Positions 17,112 through 26,252 of a stretch of DNA of 64,000 nt are shown here, one piece after another. Under the pieces are notes generated by a model. That model was not told where the DNA came from. It worked only from the letters and a program-made list of their open reading frames with translations, and searched no databases. The translations under genes and the position numbers were made by a program. Source of the DNA: Micromonospora profundi (GTDB lineage Bacteria > Actinomycetota > Actinomycetes > Mycobacteriales > Micromonosporaceae); contig NZ_JAATJK010000001.1 in assembly GCF_011927785.1 (NCBI RefSeq), forward strand, positions 6,109,001-6,173,000, written 5' to 3'. Every line of letters begins with the position of its first letter. Positions within the stretch are counted from its first letter, which is position 1.

Positions 17112-17256
17112 CGGGTGCTCCTTCTCCAGACGTCAGCGGATCGGGCATCCATAGAATCTCCACGGAGCGTGCACACCGGTCGCACAGAATGTGCGATCGG
17201 CTCACGCCGCCCGATCGGCCGTACCTGCGGTGCCACCCGTCGGGCAGAGTGGTGCG

Positions 17257-18027
17257 GTGACCGTTGAGCTGACCCGCCCGGTGTCCCGCCGAGTGTTGGG
17301 GACCGAGACGCTGCTGGTCCTCGGCCTCTCCCTCGGCCAGTCCGCGGTCTACGCGGTGGTGTCGATCATCGCGAAGCTGACCGCCGAGGGGCCGCTCTCC
17401 AAGCAGACCGCCTCGCTGAACACCTCCGCGTCGGCCCGCCCCTGGCTGGACCTGACGTACCAACTGCTCGGCATCGCCTTCGCGCTGCTGCCCGTGCTGC
17501 TCGCCGTACACCTGCTCAGCCGCGACCCCGGCGACCCGGCGCGGACCCTCGGCCTGGACGCCCGACGGCCTGGTCAGGACCTGGCCCGAGGCGCCGGCCT
17601 CGCCGCGCTGATCGGCCTGCCGGGGCTGGCCCTGTTCTGGGTGGCGGCCCAGCTCGGCATCAACGCGACGCTGGTGCCGGCCGCGCTGCCGGATCTCTGG
17701 TGGACCGTGCCGGTGCTGATCCTCGCCGCCATCCAGAACGCCGTGCTGGAGGAGGTGATCGTGGTCGGCTACCTCGTCACCCGGCTGCGCCAGCTGCACT
17801 GGCGGCTGGTCACGATCATCGCGGCCAGTGCGCTGCTACGCGGCTCGTACCACCTCTACCAGGGCTTCGGCGCGTTCGTCGGCAACGCCGTGATGGGCGT
17901 CGTGTTCAGCCTCTTCTACCTGCGGACCCGGCGGGTGATGCCGCTGGTCATCGCGCACACGCTGCTCGACGTGTTCGCGTTCGTCGGCTACGCGCTGCTG
18001 CCCCGCGAGTGGTTCGACTGGCTCTGA
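17257..18027 (+). CDS. CPBP (CAAX-like) intramembrane metalloprotease
   Basis: 256 residues from GTG 17257. An ATG at 17191 is a possible longer start. Six to seven membrane helices are visible. CPBP motifs occur in order: LEEVIVVGY (the EExxxR motif with a variant end), RGSYHLYQG, and VIAHTLLD with the third zinc-binding His. It would be an inner-membrane glutamic or metallo-type abortive-infection/CAAX protease homologue. Substrate unknown. Its 3' end overlaps the convergent gene by 40 bp. Confidence 0.85.
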   Translation: MTVELTRPVSRRVLGTETLLVLGLSLGQSAVYAVVSIIAKLTAEGPLSKQTASLNTSASARPWLDLTYQLLGIAFALLPVLLAVHLLSRDPGDPARTLGLDARRPGQDLARGAGLAALIGLPGLALFWVAAQLGINATLVPAALPDLWWTVPVLILAAIQNAVLEEVIVVGYLVTRLRQLHWRLVTIIAASALLRGSYHLYQGFGAFVGNAVMGVVFSLFYLRTRRVMPLVIAHTLLDVFAFVGYALLPREWFDWL

Positions 18028-19883
18028 CACGGCCGGTAGAGGGCCACCGCCCGCGCCGCGAGCCGTTCGGTCGCCGCCGAGTCGCCCAACGCCGCGGCGA
18101 GCACCGCCGCACCCGGCAGCAGCCGGGACGCCAACCGCAACGCCAGCCACCCGCCGGCCTGCGCCGTGAGCGGCGCGGCCAGCCGCCACGCGGCCTCCGC
18201 CGCCCTCGGCCACGGCTCCTCCGTCGGATCGCCCGCCGTCTGCGCGGCGGCCAACGCGGCACGCGCGCTCTCCGGATCCGGGTGCACCTGGGTCAGCGCC
18301 AGCAGGTCCACGGCCCGGTCGGGATGCGCCGGATCCTGCCCGTACGCCGCCGCCAGGTGCAGCACCAGGTTCGACTGGGTCCAGAGCACCGACGCCAACT
18401 CCGCCACCGGCGCGAAGAGCCCCGCGAGCGCGGCCGTCGCCCCACCCGCTGCGGCCGCACCGACGTACCGCCGGGTGGCCAGCCGGGCCAGGCCGTCTGC
18501 CGGAGCGTCCGGATACCGACCCCGGAGCCGTTCGGCCCACTCGGCGGCGCTCGGCCCGAGCGCGGGCACCGCCGCCAGGGCCAACAACTCCGGCGCGAAA
18601 CCCGGGTGGTCAAGCACGCGGGCGGTAACCGCCCGAAGATCCCATTCCGGGGTACGCCCCAGAGCTGGTGCCCGCTCGTGCGTGATCTGCTGTGCGGCTG
18701 GCGTGTGCACGACCTGCTGTGCGGCTGGCGCGTCCGCGACTGGTGCTTGAGCGGTCTGCTGTGCGGTCGGCTCGTGTGCGGCTGGCTCGTGTGGGGTCTG
18801 CTGCGCGGCTGGCGTGTGCGCGCGCTCGTGTGCGGCTGGCTCGTGTGAGGTCTGCTGCGCTGCCGGCTCGCTGCTCGTGGCGGCGCTGCTCGTGGCGGCG
18901 CTGCCGGTGAGGGCGAGGGGCGCCGCGACGTCGGGCTGGGGCTGCTCGGTCGCAGTCTCGGGTGCTGCTGTCGTGGCTTTCTTCGACGCGGCACTCTTGC
19001 GAGGGCTCGCCGCCCGCTTGGTCGGTGTGGCTGCCTTGGCGGGTGTGGCTGCCTTGGCCGGCGTGGTCGCCTTAGTGGGTGTGGCTGCCTTGCCCGGTGC
19101 GGCTCGCTTGGCCGGCGCGGTTCGTTTGGTCGAGGTGTCTTGTTCGGCCCGCCTGGCCTGGGCGGCTTGCTCGCTCTGAGTGGCCTGCTCGCTCGGGTCC
19201 GTCGTTGGTTCGATCGGGGCGGCTGCCGGCACGGCTGAGGTCGGCGGAACCGGCGGCGCGGTCGTCGCGCTTGGGTCGCCGGCCGACGCTCGCGGCTTCT
19301 TGCCGGCGGGAGTCTTCCGCGTTGGGGTGGCGCGCGCCTTCGGTACCCGCGTCGCCGGACCGGCGGCTGCCTCTGCGCTTCTCTCGGGCGCTGACCTGTC
19401 CGGCGTGCGCGCCGTCGAACCCTTCGCATCGGCGGTACCCGCTTCATTCGCGTCCGCCGCAGGGGCGTCCGTCGCCACAGGGGCGTTCGGCCGGCTCGGG
19501 CCGTTGACGTCCGCTGGCGGGCTTTCCGGCACCTGGTTGGGGCCTGACTCCGCCCGTTCCGCCGGCCCTGCTTGATCGGCGTCCGGTGCCGAGGGTTGCG
19601 CGCGGGTGATCGTGCTGTCGGGCGTAAGAGCCGGCGGCCGCCTCGGCTGCCGGGGCAGGGGGCGCTCCGGCTCCGGTGGCTGGAACAGAACCGTCGGGGC
19701 GGGTCTGGTGCGCCTCGGGCGCTGCTCGTCCGACGTATCCCCGGCCACCGCAGGCTCCGACGGTGCCTTCTCCACGGCCTGCTCAGCGGCCGTCGGCGGA
19801 GTGAAGGTCGCCCGCGGAGGGCGCCGCCGCGCTCGGTCAGCAGGCTCTCGACGGGTCGGCTCGCTGGGCGGCTGCTCCTGCAT
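17988..19883 (-). CDS. Repeat-rich protein with EcsC-like C-terminal domain
   Basis: 631 residues. Residues 1-240 are disordered and Pro/Arg/Ala-rich. Residues about 240-300 are lysine/alanine repeats (TPAKAATPAKAATP) like histone H1 or HupS tails. Residues about 325-400 are HEPAAHE/AAQQT repeats. The last 230 residues are hydrophobic and helical with the pattern WTQSNLVLHLAAAYGQDP, which resembles the EcsC family. The basic tail could bind nucleic acid or polyanion, and the C-terminus could associate with membrane. Function unknown. The ATG at 19883 lies 144 bp from tRNA-Ser, and the 3' end overlaps the CPBP gene. Confidence 0.65.
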   Translation of the reverse strand: MQEQPPSEPTRREPADRARRRPPRATFTPPTAAEQAVEKAPSEPAVAGDTSDEQRPRRTRPAPTVLFQPPEPERPLPRQPRRPPALTPDSTITRAQPSAPDADQAGPAERAESGPNQVPESPPADVNGPSRPNAPVATDAPAADANEAGTADAKGSTARTPDRSAPERSAEAAAGPATRVPKARATPTRKTPAGKKPRASAGDPSATTAPPVPPTSAVPAAAPIEPTTDPSEQATQSEQAAQARRAEQDTSTKRTAPAKRAAPGKAATPTKATTPAKAATPAKAATPTKRAASPRKSAASKKATTAAPETATEQPQPDVAAPLALTGSAATSSAATSSEPAAQQTSHEPAAHERAHTPAAQQTPHEPAAHEPTAQQTAQAPVADAPAAQQVVHTPAAQQITHERAPALGRTPEWDLRAVTARVLDHPGFAPELLALAAVPALGPSAAEWAERLRGRYPDAPADGLARLATRRYVGAAAAGGATAALAGLFAPVAELASVLWTQSNLVLHLAAAYGQDPAHPDRAVDLLALTQVHPDPESARAALAAAQTAGDPTEEPWPRAAEAAWRLAAPLTAQAGGWLALRLASRLLPGAAVLAAALGDSAATERLAARAVALYRPCQSQSNHSRGSSA

Positions 19884-20027
19884 ATCGATGCAGCGTAGTC
19901 CCGATCACGCTGCCGCACAGCTCGGAACACGGGCTCCAGGAGCCGTGGCAGACGTACCCTGGAAGTCGTTTTGCTCCCGGTGGGTGGGGACCTGTATCCT
20001 CGGGCGCGGTGGTCTGCGGGCCACCTG

Positions 20028-20118
20028 GGAGACTTCGCCTAGTCTGGTCTATGGCGCCGCACTGCTAATGCGGTTGGGGTCTTAAAGCCCCTCCCGGGTT
20101 CGAATCCCGGAGTCTCCG
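20028..20118 (+). tRNA. tRNA-Ser(GCU)
   Basis: 91-nt type II tRNA. The acceptor GGAGACT pairs with AGTCTCC and the discriminator is G. The anticodon arm is CCGCA-CTGCTAA-TGCGG (anticodon GCT), with a long variable arm and T arm CGGGTTCGAATCCCG. No CCA is encoded. Confidence 0.95.
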
Positions 20119-20153
20119 CGCGAAAGTCAGGTGTGTACACTGGCTGAGCACGA

Positions 20154-20226
20154 GCGCCCGTAGCTCAATGGATAGAGCATCTGACTACGGATCAGAAGGT
20201 TAGGGGTTCGAGTCCCTTCGGGCGCA
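20154..20226 (+). tRNA. tRNA-Arg(ACG)
   Basis: 73-nt tRNA. The acceptor GCGCCCG pairs with CGGGCGC, the discriminator is A, the anticodon arm is TCTGA-CTACGGA-TCAGA (ACG), and the T arm is GGGTTCGAGTCCC. Confidence 0.95.
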
Positions 20227-20235
20227 CAGCAGATA

Positions 20236-20269
20236 GGGGCCGTTTCGGGAAACCGAGACGGTCCCTTTT
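20236..20269 (+). terminator. Rho-independent terminator after tRNA-Arg
   Basis: 13-bp stem with two G-U pairs (20236-20248 with 20253-20265), GAAA loop, followed by TTTT. It ends the tRNA transcript. The remaining gene-free stretch to 20665 holds a TATACT that could be a -10 box at 20507-20512 and nothing else I can support. Confidence 0.85.
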
Positions 20270-20665
20270 CGGTGCGGTACAGCAACAAAGTGCAGCGCAC
20301 CTGTGGATTAGTCGACGGCGCCCCCCGCACACGGTCGTGACGGTGCGAGCGCGACCAACCGGATCGCACCGCCGGTGACGCCTGGACGGTTCGTCACCCC
20401 GGCTACAGGTTCGACGGGCACGGTGTCGTTGATCATGGGCGGAGGGGCGGATCTGCGATTCGGCATCGCGCCCGTTGGCAGAAGCATCGGACCTGTCGAT
20501 GTCCGATATACTGCATGCGGCAACGTGACTACCTGTTGGTTCCCCGTCCGGTCCAGCGAAGGCCGCCTCGCAAAGAGGCCGGGGCGCCAGCCGAGCTTCG
20601 CCGCTGGTGCCCTTGCGGACTGAGTCGCCGCCAGGCGGCCGTGCTGAATGACGGAGGTCACCGCC

Positions 20666-23422
20666 ATGGAGCTGTTCGGGCGCGAGGTAGAGCTGGCGAG
20701 CATTACCCGCTTCCTCGAGTCGGTACGCGCCGGCGGTGACGTACGGATTGTCCGTGGCGAACCGGGTGTCGGGAAGTCAGCGCTCCTCGGTGCCGCCGCG
20801 AAACTCGCGACCGACTACGGGATGCGCGTCCTCCGCGCCTCGGGGTCGGAGTTCGAAGCCGACATCAGTTACTCGATCCTCAACCAGTTGCTGCTGCCCG
20901 TCCACTCGGAGATTCCGCAGCAGCCGCCCGGCCTGCGTGACGCGCTGAATGTCGCGCTAGGTTTCGGTCCAGGCCCGCCACCGCCTGTGTTGCTGGTGTG
21001 CAACGCGGCGCTGTCACTGCTGTCGACAATTGCGCGGAAGACACCCGTCCTGCTGCTCGTCGACGACGTGCAGTGGATCGACCGGCCGAGCGCGGTCGTG
21101 CTCGGTTTCATCGCGCGACGCGTCCAGGGCACACCGATCGGAGTCGTGGCGTCCTCGCGCACCAGCACCGAGAGCTTCCTTGACCGCCGCGGCCTCACCG
21201 AGGTGGTCGTACAGCCGCTCAGCCGGGAGGCCGCCACACAATTCGTCACCGTGCGCTATCCGGACATGTCGTCCCAAGTTCGGCAGCGGCTACTGGACCT
21301 GGCGGAAGGCAACCCACTCGCTCTTGTCGAGCTGCCGGCCACGTTGGCAGAGGCCGATCTGCCCGATCCCCTGTCGGAGCCGGGCGCGCCCGGCTCCGAT
21401 GTGGTCCCGCTCAACAACCGGCTGCGGACCGTGTTCGCCGCGCGGGTCGGCGGACTGCCCGAGGCCACCCGACGACTGTTGCTGCTGGCGACCTTCGAGG
21501 GCAGCGGGGAGATCCGAGTACTGCGCGGGATGGCCAGCCTCACCGATCTGGCCCCGGCCGAACGCGCCCGGCTCGTTCGGGTCGACGACGTCGCCGGCCG
21601 GATAATCTTCCGCCACCCACTGATCCAATCGGCGATCGTCGCCGCGTCTACACACACCGAGCGGCGGGAAGCCCATCTCGACATCGCTGCGGCGCTCCCC
21701 AGTAACTGGGAACGCCGCGCCTGGCACCTGGCGGCGGCGGCGGCCGACCCCGACGAGACGATCGCCGCCATGCTTGACGAGGCGGCTCGGCGTGTCATGC
21801 AGCGCGGCGACGTGCTCGGCGCGGTGTCGAACCTGGTCCGCGCTGCTGAGTTGAGTGCGTTCGGGGAGAACCGGGCGCGACGGCTCGCGGAGGCGGCCTA
21901 CCTGGGCGCGGAGGCAGGAGGAGCGGGCGCTGAGCTCGGTACGCTGCTGGCCGACGCGCAGACCGCCGATCTGGGTCCGTCCGGGGCACTCAGCGCGGCC
22001 AGCGCGGCCGCCTTGCTGATGATCAACGGCGACGGTGACGTGCACACCGCCCACCGGCTGCTCGCCGGGGCCATCGAGACCGGACAGCACGGCTGGCGAG
22101 CCGACGACCCGGCGCTGGACGAGGCGATGCACACCCTGCTTCTGCTTTGCTGGTATGCGGGAACACCCGGGCACTGGGCGGTTTTCCACCGCGCCTTGGC
22201 CCGTCTCATTCCTGGCCCGTCGGACATTCTCTCGGTGATGAGCAGAACCTTCCCGGACCCGGTACGCACCGGGGCGGCCGCGATACCCGACCTGGACGCC
22301 CTGCTCGGCACCCTGGCCGACGAGCGCGACCTCACCAGGGTCATGCGCATCGGAACCGCCTCAGTGTACGTCGACCGGCTCGCCGAGGTCCGGGAGTCGT
22401 CGTGGCGGCTGGTCCAGCAGGGCCGTGACGGCGGCGCACCGCGTCGTCAACTCGGAGCGCTCCAGCATCTGTGCGTCGACGGCTACTTCACCGGCCGGTG
22501 GGACGAGGTCGAGGAACTGGCGAAAGAGGGCCAGAAAGCCTGCCGTGAAGCTGGTTTGCCTTTCCTCACCTGGTATTTCCTGTTCAACCGGGCGAACGTC
22601 GCGGCGGGCCGTGGCCTGACCGACGAGGCCTACGCGCTGGCCGACGAGATAACCCGCTGGGCACTCCCACGAGGAGTCGCCGGCGCCGTGGCCGTTGCGC
22701 ACTACCCGCGTACGCTCGCCGCCGCGGCTGAGGGCGACTTCCAGTCCGCATACCTGCACGCCACCGCTATCAGCCCGGCCGGAGTGCTGGCACCGTACAC
22801 GCCGATCGCCATGTGGGCCATCATCGATCTCGTCGAAGCCGCTCTGCGTACTGGCCGGACGACCGAGGCGCGGGCCCACGCCGACGCCGTACGCAGGGCG
22901 GACCTGGCTGCGATCTCCCCTCGAATGGCGCTGATCCAGCACGGCGTCGACGCCCTCGTTCTCGACGATGAGGAAGCGAGCCGGCGCCTTGAGGAGGTGC
23001 TCAGCGCCCCCGCCACGCAACGGTGGCGCTTCGAGGTTTCTCGCATCCGGCTGGCCTTCGCCGAGAAGCTGCGCCGGGGTAAAGCCTTCGCCCGCGCCCG
23101 CGAACATCTGCTCGAAGCGCACACCGGTTTCGCCGCCATCGGCGCCGAGCCGTGGTTGACACGCGCCGCGCAGGAGTTGCGGGCCACCGGATACCGCCCG
23201 GCCATAGTCGACGAGCCGGGACCGCTCACGTTGACCACCCAGGAGCTCGAGATCGCTCACCTCGCCGCGAGCGGCCTGAGCAACAAACAGATAGCCGAGC
23301 GAATGTTCCTGTCCCATCGCACAGTCGGCGCCCACCTCTACCGGATCTACCCGAAACTCGGAATCTCCTCCCGCGCCGGCCTTCGCGACGCGCTGTCGAC
23401 CATCCGTCGCTACAGTCCGTGA
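20666..23422 (+). CDS. LuxR-family LAL-type transcriptional regulator, copy 1
   Basis: 918 residues from ATG 20666, with GGAGG 8 nt upstream (an ATG at 20648 is less well placed). The N-terminal STAND/AAA ATPase has Walker A GEPGVGKSAL near residue 35 and Walker B VLLLVDDVQWID. A long TPR-like helical middle follows, and then the C-terminal LuxR HTH (LTTQELEIAHLAASGLSNKQ, RTVGAHLYRIYPKLGI). LAL proteins are large ATP-dependent activators, often in secondary metabolism. It is clearly paralogous over its full length to the gene at 27494. The target may include the hydrolase and channel genes between them. Confidence 0.9.
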   Translation: MELFGREVELASITRFLESVRAGGDVRIVRGEPGVGKSALLGAAAKLATDYGMRVLRASGSEFEADISYSILNQLLLPVHSEIPQQPPGLRDALNVALGFGPGPPPPVLLVCNAALSLLSTIARKTPVLLLVDDVQWIDRPSAVVLGFIARRVQGTPIGVVASSRTSTESFLDRRGLTEVVVQPLSREAATQFVTVRYPDMSSQVRQRLLDLAEGNPLALVELPATLAEADLPDPLSEPGAPGSDVVPLNNRLRTVFAARVGGLPEATRRLLLLATFEGSGEIRVLRGMASLTDLAPAERARLVRVDDVAGRIIFRHPLIQSAIVAASTHTERREAHLDIAAALPSNWERRAWHLAAAAADPDETIAAMLDEAARRVMQRGDVLGAVSNLVRAAELSAFGENRARRLAEAAYLGAEAGGAGAELGTLLADAQTADLGPSGALSAASAAALLMINGDGDVHTAHRLLAGAIETGQHGWRADDPALDEAMHTLLLLCWYAGTPGHWAVFHRALARLIPGPSDILSVMSRTFPDPVRTGAAAIPDLDALLGTLADERDLTRVMRIGTASVYVDRLAEVRESSWRLVQQGRDGGAPRRQLGALQHLCVDGYFTGRWDEVEELAKEGQKACREAGLPFLTWYFLFNRANVAAGRGLTDEAYALADEITRWALPRGVAGAVAVAHYPRTLAAAAEGDFQSAYLHATAISPAGVLAPYTPIAMWAIIDLVEAALRTGRTTEARAHADAVRRADLAAISPRMALIQHGVDALVLDDEEASRRLEEVLSAPATQRWRFEVSRIRLAFAEKLRRGKAFARAREHLLEAHTGFAAIGAEPWLTRAAQELRATGYRPAIVDEPGPLTLTTQELEIAHLAASGLSNKQIAERMFLSHRTVGAHLYRIYPKLGISSRAGLRDALSTIRRYSP

Positions 23423-24053
23423 CCTGATCTTCACGAGGTTCACCCCCCGGGTGCCTCCTTGCCGAAGGCGCCGCATCGTCGGCGCAGCGGTCCCGTCATC
23501 CCCGCAGACGCAGGGCTGCGGGAGAACGCGCGGGGACGGCCGGTTGCCGCGGGTGTCGCCGACGGACCCGGCCGGCTCCCCACCACCGATATCGGACGTC
23601 GACGTCCGGGCGTTGACCGACCCGCTGTCGCCCCGCCGTATCTGTCGAATGACTTACGTGCTGCCCGTCGCACCGGGCAGGTGGCCGTTAGTACCGGGTT
23701 CGTAGACATGGCGGGGTGAGCCGATCCGGGCTGCGGCGGCCTCGCCGATCCGCTCCCGATGCCACGCGTCTTGTCGAACCGGCCAGCAAAATGACTGATT
23801 CTCGCAGCGCCCTCCGGGACGAACCTGGAGTTGGCCGGCACACCGAAATTGATGACCGCCACCAGGCGAGCCACCAACCGGCATTTCCAGTCTGACGCAC
23901 TGACCCACGCAGGATCACCCGACCATCGTTCACAAGGCGGAGCGCGAGCCTTGTGCCCCGTCTGACATGCGATCACATGTCAGAAGTGATGGTCGCCTAC
24001 CCACATTGACCCGCTCCGGGGAACGCCGGTGCGGCAACGGAAGGAATGACCTA
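23423..24053. other. 631-bp gene-free stretch with an inverted repeat
   Basis: No convincing gene is seen on either strand. The open frames here have no ribosome sites and no family-like sequence. The one clear signal is an inverted repeat CTGACATG (23962-23969) and CATGTCAG (23976-23983) with a 6-nt spacer, 70 bp before the hydrolase start. This looks like an operator for a dimeric regulator of that gene. Confidence 0.6.
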
Positions 24054-24764
24054 ATGAGCATCACCGGTCAAGAAATCAAGAATGTCGTGCTGGTGCACGG
24101 CGCGTTCGCTGACGGTTCGGGCTGGCGCGGCGTGTACGACAACCTGACGGCCCGGGGTTACCGGGTGATGATCGTGCAGAACCCGCTCACCTCGTTCGAG
24201 GACGACGTCGCGGCGACCACGAGGGTGCTCGACCTGCAGGACGGTCCGACGATTCTGGTGGCCCACTCCTGGGGTGGCACGGTCATCACCGAGGTCGGAG
24301 TCCACCCGAAGGTCGCCGGTCTGGTCTACGTGTCGGCGCTGGCCCCCGACGAGGGCGAGACCACCGCCCAGCAGTACGAGGGATTCGCCCCGACGCCCGA
24401 CTTCGTCATCGACGTCGGCGAGGACGGATTCGGCTTCCTCAACCACGACAAGTTCAAGGCCGGTTTCGCGGCGGACGCCAGCGACGCCGACGCGGCCTTC
24501 CTGCGCGACTCGCAGGTTCCGATCAACATGTCGGTCTTCGGGACGCCGGTGAAGAACGCGGCTTGGCGTGACAAGCCGAGCTGGGCCGTCATCGCGACCG
24601 AGGACAAGGCGTTCGACCAGGCCATGCTGCAGCACATGGCCGAGCGTGCCGGTGCGACGATCACCAATGTCTCGGCCAGCCACGACCTGTTCATCACCCA
24701 GGCCGATGTCATCTCCGACGTGATCGTGACTGCCGCGCGCAACGCCGCCGGCAGCTCTCACTGA
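24054..24764 (+). CDS. Alpha/beta hydrolase
   Basis: 236 residues from ATG 24054, with AAGGA just upstream. The fold is shown by VVLVHGAFADGSGW (oxyanion region), the nucleophile elbow VAHSWGGTVI (Ser near residue 73) and ASHDLFIT, which holds the catalytic His. It resembles the EstC/salicylate-esterase-like group of small cytosolic hydrolases common in soil bacteria. The substrate is unknown. The inverted repeat at 23962-23983 may regulate it. Confidence 0.88.
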   Translation: MSITGQEIKNVVLVHGAFADGSGWRGVYDNLTARGYRVMIVQNPLTSFEDDVAATTRVLDLQDGPTILVAHSWGGTVITEVGVHPKVAGLVYVSALAPDEGETTAQQYEGFAPTPDFVIDVGEDGFGFLNHDKFKAGFAADASDADAAFLRDSQVPINMSVFGTPVKNAAWRDKPSWAVIATEDKAFDQAMLQHMAERAGATITNVSASHDLFITQADVISDVIVTAARNAAGSSH

Positions 24765-24828
24765 CGTTACTCACGGCCGGCTCGCACCGTCGTGCGAGCC
24801 GGCCTCGAGCCCGCCGGAGCGTGATCGC

Positions 24829-25485
24829 ATGCTCGTCATGCCGTTTGATGTGGCCCTGTGGATCGAGCTCTTCGCCGCCGGACTCGGTGGCCTTCAGGGC
24901 GCCCTGTTCGCGGCCGGAGAAAGGCACCGCCGCATCGACGTGCTCGGTGTCATCGTGATCGGACTGGCCGTCTCACTCGGCGGCAGCCTGCTGCGTGACA
25001 TCGTGCTCAATCAGCCGCCGGTCGTGATTTGGATGAACTGGTATCTGCTGGTGGCCGGCGGGTCGGCCGTCCTCGGCATGCTGCTGCAGCCGGTGTTCGC
25101 ACGAGCCGGATGGCTGCTCGCCACGCTCGACGCGGTCGTCATGGGGCTGTTCGGCGCGATCGCCGCCTCGAAAGCGTTGTCGCTCGGCGTCGGCGCGGCC
25201 GGGGCGCTCGTCGTCGGGGTCATCGGAGCCATCGGAGGGGGCATACTGCGCGACGTCATCCTGAACCTGCCGGTCTCCTTCCTACAGGTCGGCAGCCTCT
25301 ATGCCGTCGCTGCGGGGGCTGGCGCCGGCACACTGATCGTGCTCACCGGATTCGGCACGCCCATCCCGATCGCGGGTCTCATCTGCCTGCTCGTGACCAC
25401 GGCCATTCGTCTGCCCGCAGTCCGCTTCGGCTGGACCTTCCCCGAGCAGCGCGCACTGAAATCCAGGCGTACGACCGGTCCCTGA
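24829..25485 (+). CDS. TRIC-family (UPF0126) cation channel protein
   Basis: 218 residues, seven hydrophobic helices. It has the duplicated signature of trimeric intracellular cation channel homologues: SLGGSLLRDIVLNQPP in the first half and AIGGGILRDVILNLPV in the second, each with the glycine-rich kink and conserved RD. Bacterial members are homotrimeric potassium-permeable channels in the inner membrane. It lies 64 bp after the hydrolase, so the two may be co-transcribed. The next 275 bp (25486-25760) contain no gene I can support. Confidence 0.88.
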   Translation: MLVMPFDVALWIELFAAGLGGLQGALFAAGERHRRIDVLGVIVIGLAVSLGGSLLRDIVLNQPPVVIWMNWYLLVAGGSAVLGMLLQPVFARAGWLLATLDAVVMGLFGAIAASKALSLGVGAAGALVVGVIGAIGGGILRDVILNLPVSFLQVGSLYAVAAGAGAGTLIVLTGFGTPIPIAGLICLLVTTAIRLPAVRFGWTFPEQRALKSRRTTGP

Positions 25486-25760
25486 GCCCTCGACGATGCC
25501 GTGTGGGACTGAACTCGTACCGCGACGGCCGCATGGTGTGGCTCATTCGGAACCATCGTGTGCGGATCGAACTTCTGCTTGACCCCGAGGAGGCGGTCGT
25601 AGTTGGCGCCGCCGCACACTCGCTCAGCGTCTGCGGATCGAGGGCCTCTCCCGGAGAGAGGAAGTCCACCCAGGCCCCCGCGCCTGCACTGACGTCCGCG
25701 TCCAAGCGTGCGTCAGGCGCCTCAGCCGGGCACCAAGGCCGCCCCCGAACGACGGCGGCC

Positions 25761-26252
25761 TCACGCCTGGTTGTTCTTCGGACGCTCGGTCAGATCGACG
25801 ACGGCACGGTCGCGCGGGAACTCTGCCCAGACGGCGGCGTCGTCCACCAACCACCGCCCCGTGGTGTCCATCAGGCTGGTCACGCTGGTGACCACAGAGA
25901 CTATGGCTCCATCAGAGCGCCGGATCATCGACTGGACGAGCCGGACGATTTTCGGGGCCAGGTACTCGAAGCGGGTTACGACGTCGACCTCGTCCCCGAG
26001 GACCAACTCATCGAGGTACTTGATCGACACCTCCAGATCCACCGGTCCGAGGCCCGCCGCCGCCAGCTCCTTGATCGACAGGCCGGCGTCGGCCAGAGCG
26101 GCACACCGGGCCCGGATCGAATAGTCGAGGTACCGCGGGCTCCGGACACTCCCGTTGGCGCCGAGTCGTCACTGCCGACGGTGATGGACGCCGTGTGTGT
26201 CGCACCGTCGTAGCGGGAAAACGAACTCCGGCTGCCCGGGATCACCGTACAT
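25761..26252 (-). pseudogene. Hotdog-fold acyl-CoA thioesterase with one in-frame TGA
   Basis: The frame from ATG 26252 (GGAGAAGAAGAGA upstream) to the stop at 25761 spans 164 codons, a normal length for this family. It is broken only by TGA at codon 28 (26169-26171). After the TGA the protein is a good YbgC/4HBT-like thioesterase: GSVRSPRYLDYSIRARCAAL, then DLEVSIKYLDELVLGDEVDV. The only in-frame start after the TGA is GTG 26042, which would lose the first strand and catalytic helix entry. Readings: point nonsense mutation, sequencing error (TGG or CGA expected), or readthrough. Confidence 0.65.

Noticed and set aside
20127..20369. 80-residue minus-strand ORF across tRNA-Arg
   Set aside because: Same kind of antisense-tRNA artefact, with APEGTRTPNLLIRS typical of spurious ORFs.
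23440..23976. Long minus-strand ORFs in the intergenic stretch
   Set aside because: No ribosome site, no family-like sequence and Arg/Pro/Ser-rich composition typical of random high-GC frames.
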